A DNA stretch of 64,000 bases from Carallia brachiata. Taxonomy: Eukaryota; Streptophyta; Magnoliopsida; Malpighiales; Rhizophoraceae. Made by a program: the position numbers and the translations under genes. The notes under the pieces were generated by a model that was not told the DNA's origin, ran no database searches, and worked only from the letters and a program-made list of their open reading frames with translations. The stretch covers positions 6,009,311 to 6,073,310 of the forward strand of contig JADCRB010000025.1 in the NCBI GenBank assembly GCA_021464245.1, written 5' to 3'. Every line of letters starts with the position of its first letter. Within the stretch, counting starts at the first letter, position 1. This document shows positions 12,176 through 23,373 of this stretch, piece by piece.

Positions 12176-12607
12176 TAAAACTGTGAGTGTCCCACAACTG
12201 TGTAGGACGGAAGTACCTTTAATCCTGCTGAAGGTTTCAACACGATTGAAATTCATGACCTCATTAATCTCCCAATCACTAAACCAGATTTATTCTTGTA
12301 ATTTTGGTTCTAAGTTTGAAAAATGTAAAATGTATTTAAATTATAAAAAATAATTTTATTATTAATTCATTCTCTTTCTCCCAATAATAGAGAAGTCAAG
12401 GACTCTGTTTCAATTGATGATTGAGATTTGGTCAAAAAAAAGTGATGATTGAGTACGGACTTTGCATTATTACATAATGTAGTACAGTGCATCACCTCTC
12501 CGGGATTCTGGAGCAGATAGAGAAGGTGAAAAAAACAGAAAACGAGAACAGAACAGAACTGAAACTCACACAGAGACAGAAGAGCCGTAGATTGATCGGA
12601 AAGAAAG
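12176..12607. other. Promoter and leader region of the DUF21/CBS gene
   Basis: AT-rich upstream sequence between the broken 3' LTR and the ATG at 12608. The last 60 bases (12540-12607) are purine-rich and look like a 5' leader. No clear TATA box stands out. Confidence 0.4.
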
Positions 12608-15600
12608 ATGCAACTGATAAATGCAGCCATAGCTACAAGGATGTTGGCTAAGGTTGGACAGTCTGACGCCGGCGAGTCGATGCTCTTTGGATCGATCATG
12701 TGCTTCGTCTACGCCGGCATCTCCTGTTTCCTCGTCCTCTTCGCCGGCATCATGTCCGGTCTCACGTTGGGACTCATGTCCCTCGGCCTTGTAGAACTCG
12801 AAATTCTCCAGCGCAGCGGCACCCCAACTGAGAAGAAGCAAGCTGGTCTTCACCCCCCCCCCCCCACCCCCAACTCCTTCGTTCAGTTTCAATTTTTTTT
12901 TAATCAATTTTTGGAATTTTTTTTCATTGGTTTTATTTCGTGAATTTATGGCGGTTTGATTTCAAAGATTGTTTCTTTAATCTTGTCTGTGGAAAAGAAT
13001 GGTTTTTTTGTCAATGGGTTTATTTTATTTTTTTGGCTTTTAATTGGTAACTTATTTGTCAGCTGCTATTCTTCCTGTGGTTCAAAAGCAGCACCAGCTT
13101 CTAGTGACTTTGCTTCTATGTAATGCTGCTGCCATGGAGGTAACATTCTTTTTTTTTTTTTTTCTTTTGCTAAATTGCTCGGCTTGAATACATTAAAATT
13201 ACTACTTGCTTGCATTTGAGATTGCCATTGTTTTAAATATCTTGGCAGCTTCATTCTGTATAGAATGCTATGGAATTTGAGTGTTGAAAGCCAAGAATTG
13301 ATGTACAATTATGCGAAAGGAAACAGTGATAGAGATAGGATATGCATCGTGGGGGTTGTTACACTGTCTAGACAAGAAACTTTTCAGCTTTTAATTCTTA
13401 AGTGTAGCGGTAGATCGAAATGCTGTAAAGGCTTTCATCCAGATTCTTCATTTTTCCAGGTGGCCACATCATTCTCAGATTCATTGTTGTGGCCTATTCG
13501 TGTGCATGAAATTGGTTTGGGCATTGTCTTTTTTTCTTTTTTTGGGGGGGGGGGATGGGGAATTTGTTCTAATGTGTGTGCTAGAGTTTTCAAGGTACAT
13601 TATCAAGATTGGATTCAACTTTTATGCTAACATGAAGAAAATAAATGGCAGTGATGATTTTAATGAAATTGATCACAATGCGGTCCAAAGTGTAGAGGAT
13701 TCTGCATATGTGATAATTTTATGTTGAATGAGAAAATGTTAGTTATGAAAACATTGCTTGTAAATGCGTCTCTTCCTTGAGCGGTTTTTTTTTTTTTCAG
13801 GAGGAGGCTCCACACTTGGAGAAATTGCATTCTGAGGGTCTGTTTGATACATGTTTTAGCTGAGTCTATCTAGGATTGTGTTTTTTTTCACCTTTAATTG
13901 TTGTTAGCTTTGAATTGCAATATGCTGGCAGAAATTGCATTCTGAGTGTCTGTTTGATACATGCATTAGCTGAATTCTATCTAAAATTGTGTTCTTTTGA
14001 CATTTAATCATTATTAGCTTTGAATTGCGATATGCAGGCACTTCCTATATACCTGGATAAGCTTTTCAATCAGTATGTTGCCATAATATTATCGGTGACT
14101 TTTGTTCTAGCTTTTGGAGAGGTAAGTTTTCTCCAAAAGTTTAATCTTTGGAAGTTTTTCTCATCTCTTTTAAAACAGGAAGTTGATGTCCTTTAAATAT
14201 CAGGTTATTCCACAAGCAATATGCTCCAGATATGGTCTTGCCGTAGGTGCCAATTTTGTTTGGCTTGTGCAAATTTGATGATGATTTGCTATCCAATAGC
14301 TTATCCCATTGGGAAGGTAACCATTTGTTTGTCTTTTCCTGCCAAGAAGACAACTTATTAATTATTTTTTTGTCTTTTCCGTGCATGAATTGCAAATAGA
14401 TCCCTTTCATTAATTATCCTGTTATTTTCTTCTTATGAACTCAACTTACGATCATTTTGTAACACTTGTTTTCTCATACGAGAATGTTGCTTGGGGACCA
14501 AAAAACTGAAAACAAGTCATTGGCTGGGGAGAAGCCAAACAACAGTCAGTAACAATCTATTTCATCTACTGGTGTTCCTTTACATTTGTCTCTTCACATC
14601 ATATTTTATGTAGTCAGTAGTCACTACTGCCTTTTTTTAAGCAAAACTGGGTTGTCAGGCATTGGAAGTCTGTCTATTTTTGACCCATTCTAGTTAATAA
14701 CAGATGATAACTTCCTGCACTATGCGACCAAATGAGAAGTCTGTTTGTTTTCCATCTCGTAGGCCAATATATTTTGTCATTTGCTCTTTAACACTAATAA
14801 ATGTGCTGTTACAGATTCTGGACTGGGTACTGGGGCATAATGAAGCGCTTTTCAGGCGGTCTCAGCTAAAAGCCCTTGTTTCTATACACAGCCAGGAGGT
14901 AAGCAAACACAGCTTGGAAATGTTAAGAAATTGACATAAGTTGCTAGACGAAACTGAGATGGTCAAAAATGCTGAAGTTATGAGAATTTGACATTATTTT
15001 TTACTGTTTTCACTCATGATATAGCATGGCTTCTGGTATATTTAGGCTGGGAAGGGAGGCGAACTCACCCATGATGAGACAACAATTATCAGTGGAGCAC
15101 TAGATTTGACTGAAAAGGTAAACTTGATTCTTGATTGTATATGTTTTCCTTTTGCTTTTGCTATTTATGATATGTGCTTCAACCATTGTTTGGTGAGTGG
15201 AAGTGGCTTCAATGTTCAAGGTTATATATCCCTTGAAGTGCGGTGATAGTTTTTAACTTACTGTGGTTTCAATGTGATAGCTAAGCTAGAACTTTGTTTT
15301 CAAGATGCTAAAATCATTTCAGATAGAAAACAAAGCAACCAGTTTGCAAGCTTCAATTATTATCACGCCTGTGTAGTTCAACCATTTCGAGACTACTACT
15401 GTTGTTATGGAGTCCTGCAAACATAAAGAAATGCTTTCTTTTCATTTCTGAATTTGAACAGACGGCTGAAGAGGCTATGACGCCTATTGATCATCTTTCT
15501 CCTTAGACGTGAACTCAAAGTTGGACTGGTAATTCTTGCTGTATCATTGCTGCCATCACCTCTTTTTATCTTGCCAGCTCCATTTTATTGTCTAATCTTG

Positions 15601-17261
15601 TACTTCTTTCTTCTCATGAGCTTGTGTCCAGGGAGGCTATGGGAAAATTCTTGCCCGAGGCCATAGCAGAGTTCCTGTTTATTCTGGGAATCCTAAAAAT
15701 ATCATTGGACTTCTTCTGGTGGGTTTTAGAGCTTGTAGGTTCTGGCACACTTTAGTTTGTTTACTCTTTTCTGGTTCACACATTACCTGAAAAGGAGTCT
15801 TTATTTTGGCTCTTTTTGACTCCCTTCACCCATTGGATCATATTGAGGTTAGGTGAAAAGCCTCCTCACTGTGCGACCTGAGACAGAGACCCCAGTTAGT
15901 GCAGTTTCAATAAGGAGAATTCCACGGTGTGCTCATTCATCTCTCTCTCTCTCTCTCCGCTCCCCCCCCTTCCCTCTCTCCTATTTGCGTTTGTGTGCAT
16001 TGGATAGATAGGTGTGTGCGTGCGTGCGTGTGTGCTGAATATTTATTACACGGAATTCATGCGTGGTACATATCTCTAGGGTTCCATCTGATATGCCTCT
16101 GTATGATATCCTGAATGAGTTTCAAAAGGGTAGCAGTCACATGGCAGCTGTTGTGAAGGCCAAAGGGAAAAGCAAAACAACTCCACCTACTGATGTAGAG
16201 AAACATGAAGAGAAAAAATCACTGAAGGGGATTCCCAATTAACTACCCCTTTACTATCCAAGCAGGATGAAAAGTTAGATAGAGTTGTTGTTGATATTGA
16301 TAGGGTTTCAACGCCAACAAATGGAGATAAACACTCTTTTACAGAGCATAATGATGCTGCGGTAAAGGTTTTGCCCCATGTATTGGATGATATTGAAGAT
16401 GGCGAAGTCATTGGTATCATAACCCTGGAAGATGTATTTGAGGAACTTCTGCAGGTAAGCAAGAGGATCCATTCATTTTATGTTTTCAGTTTCCCTTCCC
16501 ATTCATTAATGTTATTCTCAACAATGCAGGAGGAGATTGTGGATGAAACAGATGAATATGTAGATGTACATCAAAGGTATTTAAGTAGGAACTTAGCATT
16601 TAGTAATGATGCTTAACAATGCCAAGAATCTGAGATTGATGTTCCACTTTTATTGTTGTTGCAGAATCCGTGTTGCTGCAGCTGCTGCTGCTTCATCAGT
16701 GGCACGAGCTCCATCAAGTCGGAGGCTAACAGCCACTAAGGGAGCTGTAAGTGAGAGATATTTTTCAGCCATTTTCCTTCCCCCCTTAAACAGCTCTCTG
16801 TTTTCGATGCATACATGTGATGCATTGGCCATATCAACTTTAGCCTTCCCTGGAAACGGGATAGTTCTGGACTCATATTATCACCGCTCTGCATCCCGCA
16901 GCACCATAAAAACACAGGAACATTATCTCCATCTTATATCTTAAACTATTCTTGTTTAAAGAATAATAAGCAGCAATATAAAAATTGCTCACATTGTGTA
17001 ATGTTAAACAATCACACCAATCTAGAATCAAATCTAATATCAAAAAAGTTAACCAGCCTAAGTAGTTTCATGGCATAGACTTGTGGCCATTTATTCAACA
17101 CAAAAATGAGTTCTTCCAGGTGACTGGAGCCTAATTTTGTTTTTTGTCATAATGGCCAGGGAACCCAGAGCAAGCCAGGGCAAACCCCAAGGAAATCTGA
17201 GAATGAATTAAACACCCCAAGGACTCAAGGGACTGACAAATTACTTGGAAATAATAGATAA
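12608..17261 (+). CDS. DUF21 (CNNM-type) and CBS domain membrane protein, with four single-base deletions
   Basis: Thirteen GT-AG exons: 12608-12845, 13063-13139, 14038-14121, 14204-14316, 14815-14898, 15046-15117, 15462-15528, 15632-15718, 15853-15926, 16080-16454, 16530-16576, 16665-16746, 17160-17261. Restored, the product would be 501 residues. N-terminal transmembrane part with '[13 protein letters not shown]', '[19 protein letters not shown]' and '[17 protein letters not shown]' (DUF21, roughly residues 30-200), then a CBS pair ('EEAMTPI', '[19 protein letters not shown]', 'MAAVVK', '[15 protein letters not shown]'). The family resembles CNNM/CorC proteins linked to Mg2+ transport. As read, the frame breaks four times, each by one missing base: T-run 14274-14276, near 15490, A-run 15644-15647, G-run 16227-16230. 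Either the locus is a pseudogene or the assembly is wrong here. Possible poly(A) signal at 17729. Confidence 0.85.
13821..14040 (+). repeat. 110-bp tandem duplication spanning an intron 3' end
   Basis: Two copies with an exact 110-base period (13821-13930, 13931-14040), both beginning GAAATTGCATTCTGAG. The second ends TATGCAGGCA, the working acceptor of exon 3. The first ends TATGCTGGCA, where the AG has been lost. Confidence 0.9.
15939..15958. repeat. (CT)n microsatellite in intron of the DUF21/CBS gene
   Basis: CT repeat followed by a C-rich run and a GTGCGTGCG tract to about 16032, inside the intron between exons 9 and 10. Confidence 0.8.
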
Positions 17262-18299
17262 TTAGGTGTTACAGTCAAATTCAGTGCAATCTCTTGAAGA
17301 GAGGAAATGTCTTTTCAGGGGAATCTTTTTTTTTTTCTGTACAGAAAAAAGGATGGAAAAAATTTTTGTATTATGGAAATACCAAATCCAATAATTATAT
17401 TATCCTGCTTCGGCTATGTGCTCTTCAAGTATGGCTTTTCACATTTTTGGTGTTAGGTCGGTTAAAATCTGCTAGATACGAGCACTTTGAAAAGCTTAGG
17501 CATCAGCTTCACTTAGTTCTTGGGAAGTGTTAGTTTGAGGTTTGCCATTTGAATGTTTGCGTGTGATGTTGATTTGCCTGGTCTGGAACCAACTGCAGCA
17601 TACAATGGGAATCATATCGCTTGTCTATCAGCCTAAGTATGCGTTAACAGAAAACAGAAACAATAGCATAGAAAGGTGTACATTTTTTTTCATGACCAAT
17701 TGCTGATATGCCATTAAGCACCAGTATGAATAAATTTCATTCACTTCGAGCTCCCCTGTACTCTTCTTCTTCTCATTTTAAGTTGATTTTCAGCACAAAT
17801 TTGGAAGAATAATGGGTATTATACCGTGCATTTTTTCAGTACATCAGAGTTGGGAACTACATTTTGCGGAAATTTGATGGAGTTATGATTTGTGTTCCCG
17901 TCTAAGGATTATCAATTTTCTTTTGGGGTTTGGGTTGTTGATGATAACACTCTGCCGTATGCTGGTTATGTAAGTCGAGAACCAAAATGATGCTAACAAC
18001 TGCAGAATATAAGTAGTAATGTGCCAATGTCTAGATTGTACTATGTCATTCTAGATGAAGTTGATGCGTAAGCTTCACATTAGGCTGACTGTTTTATGTA
18101 GGGCTCATCGGTTCTTTCTGTTTTCTTATGCGTGTGCATCTACGGACATACATTCAACAGACAGACAGATATAAAGAGAAAGAAGCATCATAAAGATATT
18201 ACAGGCTCATCTTTTACATGAACCTCAGGATCAGGGTGTAACATCTGCAACCAACGACCGACAAATATAACAGTACTATACAGATTCAGTGTCTTGTCC
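17262..18299. other. 3' untranslated and downstream region
   Basis: No coding region supported. Contains AATAAA at 17729-17734, a likely poly(A) signal for the DUF21/CBS transcript, about 470 bases past its stop codon. Confidence 0.4.
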
Positions 18300-18478
18300 T
18301 CAACCTTTTACTCGTCCCAGCATAGAAGCATCACCGTGCACCTCCATAATATGTACAAACGAGTTCGCTGCTCCCGAATGAGCTTTGAACACCGTTTCCA
18401 TAACCGGATCTTGGGCAATCGGTTCGTTGGCATCGGCAAGTATCTCGCCATGTTCATGCACAAGGATGATATCTGGCT
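18300..18478 (-). CDS. Unidentified possible coding exon (C-terminal)
   Basis: On the minus strand an acceptor (CTTTTTCTGCAG) is followed by 59 sense codons and TGA at 18302-18300. The peptide is acidic and well balanced: 'PDIILVHEHGEILADANEP', 'VMETVFKAHSGAANSFVHI', 'MEVHGDASMLGRVKG'. Base composition rises clearly above the surroundings, as in true exons. No in-frame ATG precedes it before an upstream stop, so either an upstream exon exists that I cannot place, translation starts at the internal Met of 'METVF', or it is a relic. A TATATAAA-like sequence lies at 18579-18586. I do not recognise the family. A weaker related stretch lies at about 20118-20170 on the same strand. Confidence 0.35.
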
Positions 18479-18578
18479 CTGCAGAAAAAGAAGGATGTGA
18501 AGTGTGAAGCGTGAAGATCTATGCTTTGAGTTCTATAATCCTCAAAGCTGGTTATTTGCTGAGTAGGCAGTGAAGGCC

Positions 18579-18586
18579 TATATAAA
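18579..18586. promoter_or_regulatory. TATA-like sequence upstream of the unidentified exon
   Basis: CCTATATAAAGC on the plus strand, which also reads CTTTATATAGG on the minus strand. It lies about 100 bases upstream of the minus-strand exon at 18300-18478. Orientation is undecided. Confidence 0.3.
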
Positions 18587-19234
18587 GCAAAACCAATGGA
18601 TTAAGATACTGTGTAGGGACAGATTGCGGGGGGGTGTGAAGAGTGTTGGCCTCTAGTTGGGGCTGACAAGGCAGGGCCACACTGCATGAAAGATGACAAA
18701 GCTCGACCCATCAGCCTGTCTCCTTGCCAAATCACCTGGAAAAGGACTTTTTGTGACTTATCCCCACTTCCAAGGCCATCCCCGTCTCTGTTTAGGGCTA
18801 CTATTTTGTCCTTCTTTGTGTAATATAGCGCTACTGCACACCAATTATTGCCTCATTTTCAGGATTTTTTTGGACCATAGGATGGATATCATAAGATGCT
18901 CGTTAATATCCTATACAATAGAAGATTAAATAACTTTTTTTTTTTTTTTTTTAGAAAGGAAGATTAAATAACTTAATATATCACACTCGCATTATCAGGT
19001 TGATCGGTTCAACGTAATGCCTTAATTACTGGGTAGTGGATGCTTTGCTCATCATGTTTTTTTTTGTCAAAAAAAAAAGACCCGTTATAAATATATCAGT
19101 CATCGAATCTCTGAATTCAGGCCGGTGTTTGGGCTGTCGTGATACTTCATTCAACCACCTCCAAAGAATAAACTCACAACCTGAGTACTACTGAATTCGA
19201 ACGTAACTCCCTCAAACCGACCACGGTATTAACG

Positions 19235-19385
19235 AATTTAAAACCAATATTACATTGCATGTCAAATAGCCAAGAGACTGGTGTTGCTTCAAATTCTAAT
19301 ACTGAGACTCAAACTTGGGTCAGACGTGGGGAAGTACACCAGAACACTATTAGGTTACCACCTCAGGTGATACTTTACTCATCAT
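19235..19385 (-). repeat. tRNA-derived SINE relic
   Basis: Minus strand gives an A-box-like GTGGTAACCTAATAG followed by B-box-like AAGTTTGAGTCTC. The same order and wording recur at 50250-50430, so the two look like members of one family. Confidence 0.4.
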
Positions 19386-21466
19386 GTTGATCAGTTCCGT
19401 CTGTCCTTATGTATGAAATAAAAAAATTTTAAATTGTATTTAGAAGATGAATAATTCACAAAAAGGTATTCAAGTGCACGACACTGCACTACTTTTACCT
19501 CGTTTTAATAAAAAGGGTTATTTTTGCGAATTTGTGATCTCCGAATCAAAATAGATTAACATTAATGTCATAGTAAATTTCGTCCTTATAATGAATAACT
19601 CATAAGCCAATTTTACGAACTATTTCAGTGTTAGCTGAGATGCCTTAAATCATCGAGTTCCATAGCAGCAAGGAATATCAAAGGAGTACAAGCAAGGAGA
19701 AAGGAAATTATGCTTCTTAAATTCGGGGAATGGGAGAGAGTGAGAAAAAGAGAGAGAGAGAGATTTGTGGGAAGTAGCAGTTGTTATGTTGCACTTTAGG
19801 TTGCTCTACACATTACAGGTCTACAAAACAGGTGCAAACACAAGATATCAGAGGAGCTAGTAAAAACAACGAACGCCTACCCAGCTATAAGGCCTTTGTG
19901 GCTTTAAGAGAGGTTGAAAACTCCAACTTTCTTAACATATTCATGTTAAGTGAAAATTATAGAGTGACTTATCTTTTTACGATATTTCATATCTATATCT
20001 TTGTATCTACTTGCGTATATACAAACTCATGCTAAAAAAAAAATAGAAACCATAAACAAATATCAACAGTGGACAAAACACAGAAATAGGGCCTTTGGAA
20101 TTTTACAGCACAGGTGCCTGATTTCAAGAGTACTTGTGCCAACATAGAAGCATGGTGATGCACACCCTCATAAGATAAAGCTTCCCTCTTTGTTGCCTCA
20201 CCATTCTCTTCCACTTAGCACATCTTCTTCCCATACTCCTCTCCTGTTTGCTTCTTATTTAACCATAATAATCTGTCTCAGTTGAGACACAATTCCACAA
20301 ATTTATACTGAGAGACACATTAATATTCACCCTTAGATTCTCATGGAGACTTAAGGGTCGTGTCAGTTGGGCCCACTTGTACCTTCAAGTCACGCAGATG
20401 TCACGTGCAATTTCTCTTTCGAAAACTAAACTCAAAACATCTTTTCCTGATTAAATAATTCGAAACTTGCCGGCCACTGACCCTTGTCTCACTTGGTGAA
20501 CAACCCAGTTTGCAACGACATCAAGCATAAAACTTTTTATCTTGTGGACGAAAGCTCATCTATCTGGTAAAGTTTCTATCTTTAAGCCATATATTTTTTT
20601 TTTTTGATCAAAATATCTGTAAGCCATAACAAGCTAATGACTTTTTCAAAACCCATAAGTCAAGTACCCCATCAAATCTGACCTAACGTGACAAAAGCTA
20701 GCTGCGTGGTGTTATCCTTGTTCACGTAGATGGGCTTGGACCAACCGGGGAGAGAAATTGGAGATTATAATTTAAGACATTTAGAATTAAAATTGTAATT
20801 CTAATTATTGAGTGTATCTTAAAAGACCTGAAATTCTAAAACATTGAGTTATGAGTCTTTGTCACTTAAATGTTCGTTTGTCAACAATCCTGTCTGTCTT
20901 GCTAGTAACGTGATTGTGATGAAGATTTTAATCAACAGTGGTATTTCGAATGATGACCTCTAATGCTGTACTAAAGCATGGCAAGGAAAGGCCCTATACC
21001 TTATCCTCAGGCAGGAAAGTATCAAAGATAAGATCTTTTAATTAGCATATAAATCTATGTAGACCCGATGGATTGGTCATTGATGTAGCGGTTTTCCAGC
21101 TAAAGAGGGGCATAACTAATTCATTGGCAGTGAAGCATTTTCGTCCTCTCTTGAGGCCTAGCTGAGACCAATGGAAAATGTACGCCTGGAGATTTTGTCT
21201 GGATCTATCAATTGCAAGCAACAAATGTGAAATGGGGTAGACAAATGAGTCAACTGAGTACATAGTATTTGTTCAAAAATTCAGGACATAGTTTGCGGAC
21301 ACAAGTAGTGCCGACCATATTGGAACGTTCTGCTTTATTGAAGTGGAGAAAAAGAAAGAAGAAAATTCCAAGCTTGTGGGCTTCCTTGGTCTGTTGGAAC
21401 TTTGTTTTGGGGCTTGGGGTACAATAATGATAGATTAATAGTTTCAGTCGATTGACAAAAAAAAAT

Positions 21467-21493
21467 AATATATATATATATATATATATATAT
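21467..21493. repeat. (TA)n microsatellite
   Basis: Uninterrupted TA dinucleotides, flanked on both sides by the short phrase TTCAGTCGAT. Confidence 0.9.
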
Positions 21494-21502
21494 TCAGTCG
21501 AT

Positions 21503-21576
21503 GATGTGACTAACTGAGAGACCATGGACACAACATTCTGATGTGACTAACTGAGAGACCACAGACACAACATTCT
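21503..21576. repeat. 37-bp tandem duplication
   Basis: Two adjacent copies beginning GATGTGACTAACTGAGAGAC at 21503 and 21540, differing by about two bases. Confidence 0.9.
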
Positions 21577-22839
21577 TTAAAAAAAAAGGCATGTGTCTTC
21601 CGGTGTTACCGCAAATAAATGTACAATATTTTTATATTATATATATAATATTTTATAGAACTTCATTATATTTTTAAATAAAGAAATTTATTTAAAATAT
21701 TATTTAAATATAACTGTTTATTTAGTTTGTAATCATTTAAATTTTAAGTGTAATTAAAATAAAAAAAATTACTGTCATTTCTTTACTCATAAAATCTAAT
21801 TAATTGCACATCAAATACAAATAGTTATATTCAAATAGTATTTCAGATTTTTTTTTCAGATAATATAACTTTCTCTTATTTTATATTATATAATAGTAAT
21901 ATATAAAAAAATGTATAATAAAAAGAAGGGCCCTACCAAGCGGCGGGGCAACAAAGTTTGGACAAAATTCAAATGAAGAATGTGCGACACCTTCACGTGG
22001 CGTATATACAAGGGTCCAAAAAAAATTTTCAAAACTTTTGTTTTGGCGTATAACATTCTTTACGGTAAACTTTGAGAAATCCAAATTAAAATAATATATA
22101 CACTGCTGGTGATTCTTGTTATTAATTCAATTATTTTTGTTTTAGAGTCTGAAGAATGCGAGAACAAAAATTTTAATTCTAATAGTATACATATTACATT
22201 TTTTTTCTTTGAACAGCAGAAAATGGACATTGCATTAAACATAGAAATCAGTTCACAGACAATACCTAAAAGTTACATTACACACACAAGTCTCAGTAGT
22301 ACAAAACAACCTAAAGGCCTCAAAGAGAAGAATATAATTAAAGGACACAATATTGTGAGAAAGTCTAGGCCCACAATCTAGACAAACCAACCCACAAACA
22401 CACCCAAAGGCACAACTGTCAAGCTCCACAGCATAACTGTCAGCAAAATTGTATCCATATCATATATGATTCTATGAAAAAATCTTTGACGCATGATTTT
22501 TAGTCTAATAACATGTGCATCACATAAGCATTGACTGAATAAATTTTCTGTAAATTTCTACACAATATAAACAATGTCCAACATAATTTTTCTGCGTTTT
22601 TTAGTGTGCATGTGTGTGTGTGTTTTTTTTTTTTTTTTGTCTTTTTTTTGCATTTTGGGTGGAAACATCTAAATCTGACAAAGTTTCATTACATTAAAAT
22701 CAAAAAATTTCTGCCGTGAAAACCTTAAACAAGTCCAGGGCTTTTTCTATTTTTAGTCCCCTGATAGTCTATTAGATTCAATAGTAAGACTCATTTTTAA
22801 TTCTACGTTTAAGTATTTGAATAAAATTTATTTCATTAT

Positions 22840-22995
22840 TTGAAGTGACAGTCTAATAGTCACTTGACGTGTCCTCCTCTGCATTATCCCTAGTTCAAAT
22901 CCTTGCATTGGTTTCGCCTGCCCCTATATGGGGATGATGCAGAGGCGCAGTGACAAGTTTCAACTCATGAACACTATAATTGTAAAAAAAACCAT
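22840..22995 (+). repeat. tRNA-derived SINE relic
   Basis: A-box-like AGTCTAATAGTCACTTG near 22850 and B-box-like AGTTCAAATCC near 22892, followed by a body and an A-run at 22983-22991, as in plant SINEs. Confidence 0.45.
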
Positions 22996-23373
22996 TAAAC
23001 CCAACAGTACTTGGGTGACAAATTTGTCTCTTTAAGATGGTTGAATGAGACATTGACGAACAAAAGTTCCCGATCTCAGTTTATAAATCCAATAACTATC
23101 ATATTCGCTATAGATTTTTTTTTGATAAAAATGAAAAAAAGGCTTCTACATGCTACTGCTCATCAAGTATCTCATATGTTTGTAAGTTTTTGTTCTCAGA
23201 AAAAATAAAAGAAAGAGATCCCACTTTTTAACCAAGATGCCACCCCAATTGGAAACGCTATCAGTTGCCTGGTAACTGGCAGTCTGGCACTCTTGGCAGG
23301 ATACTTGGTCATCATTTTAGTAAAGTGGCTTTGCCACATGCCAAGATGGGAAAAAAATGGAAGCCACAAGCTT

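Larger units (their letters stand above)
18590..22839. other. Intergenic, AT-rich, with SINE relics and small repeats
   Basis: No gene supported. Holds a minus-strand SINE-like sequence (19235-19385), a GA-rich tract near 19745-19762, a short relic resembling the 18300-18478 exon (about 20118-20170), a (TA)n run and a 37-base tandem duplication (21467-21576). From 21600 to 22100 it is mostly A/T. Frames in this stretch lack coding character. Confidence 0.4.

Noticed and set aside
13265..13727. Two plus-strand frames in a DUF21/CBS intron
   Set aside because: They lie wholly in the 898-base intron between exons 2 and 3, contain G and T homopolymers, and match nothing I know.
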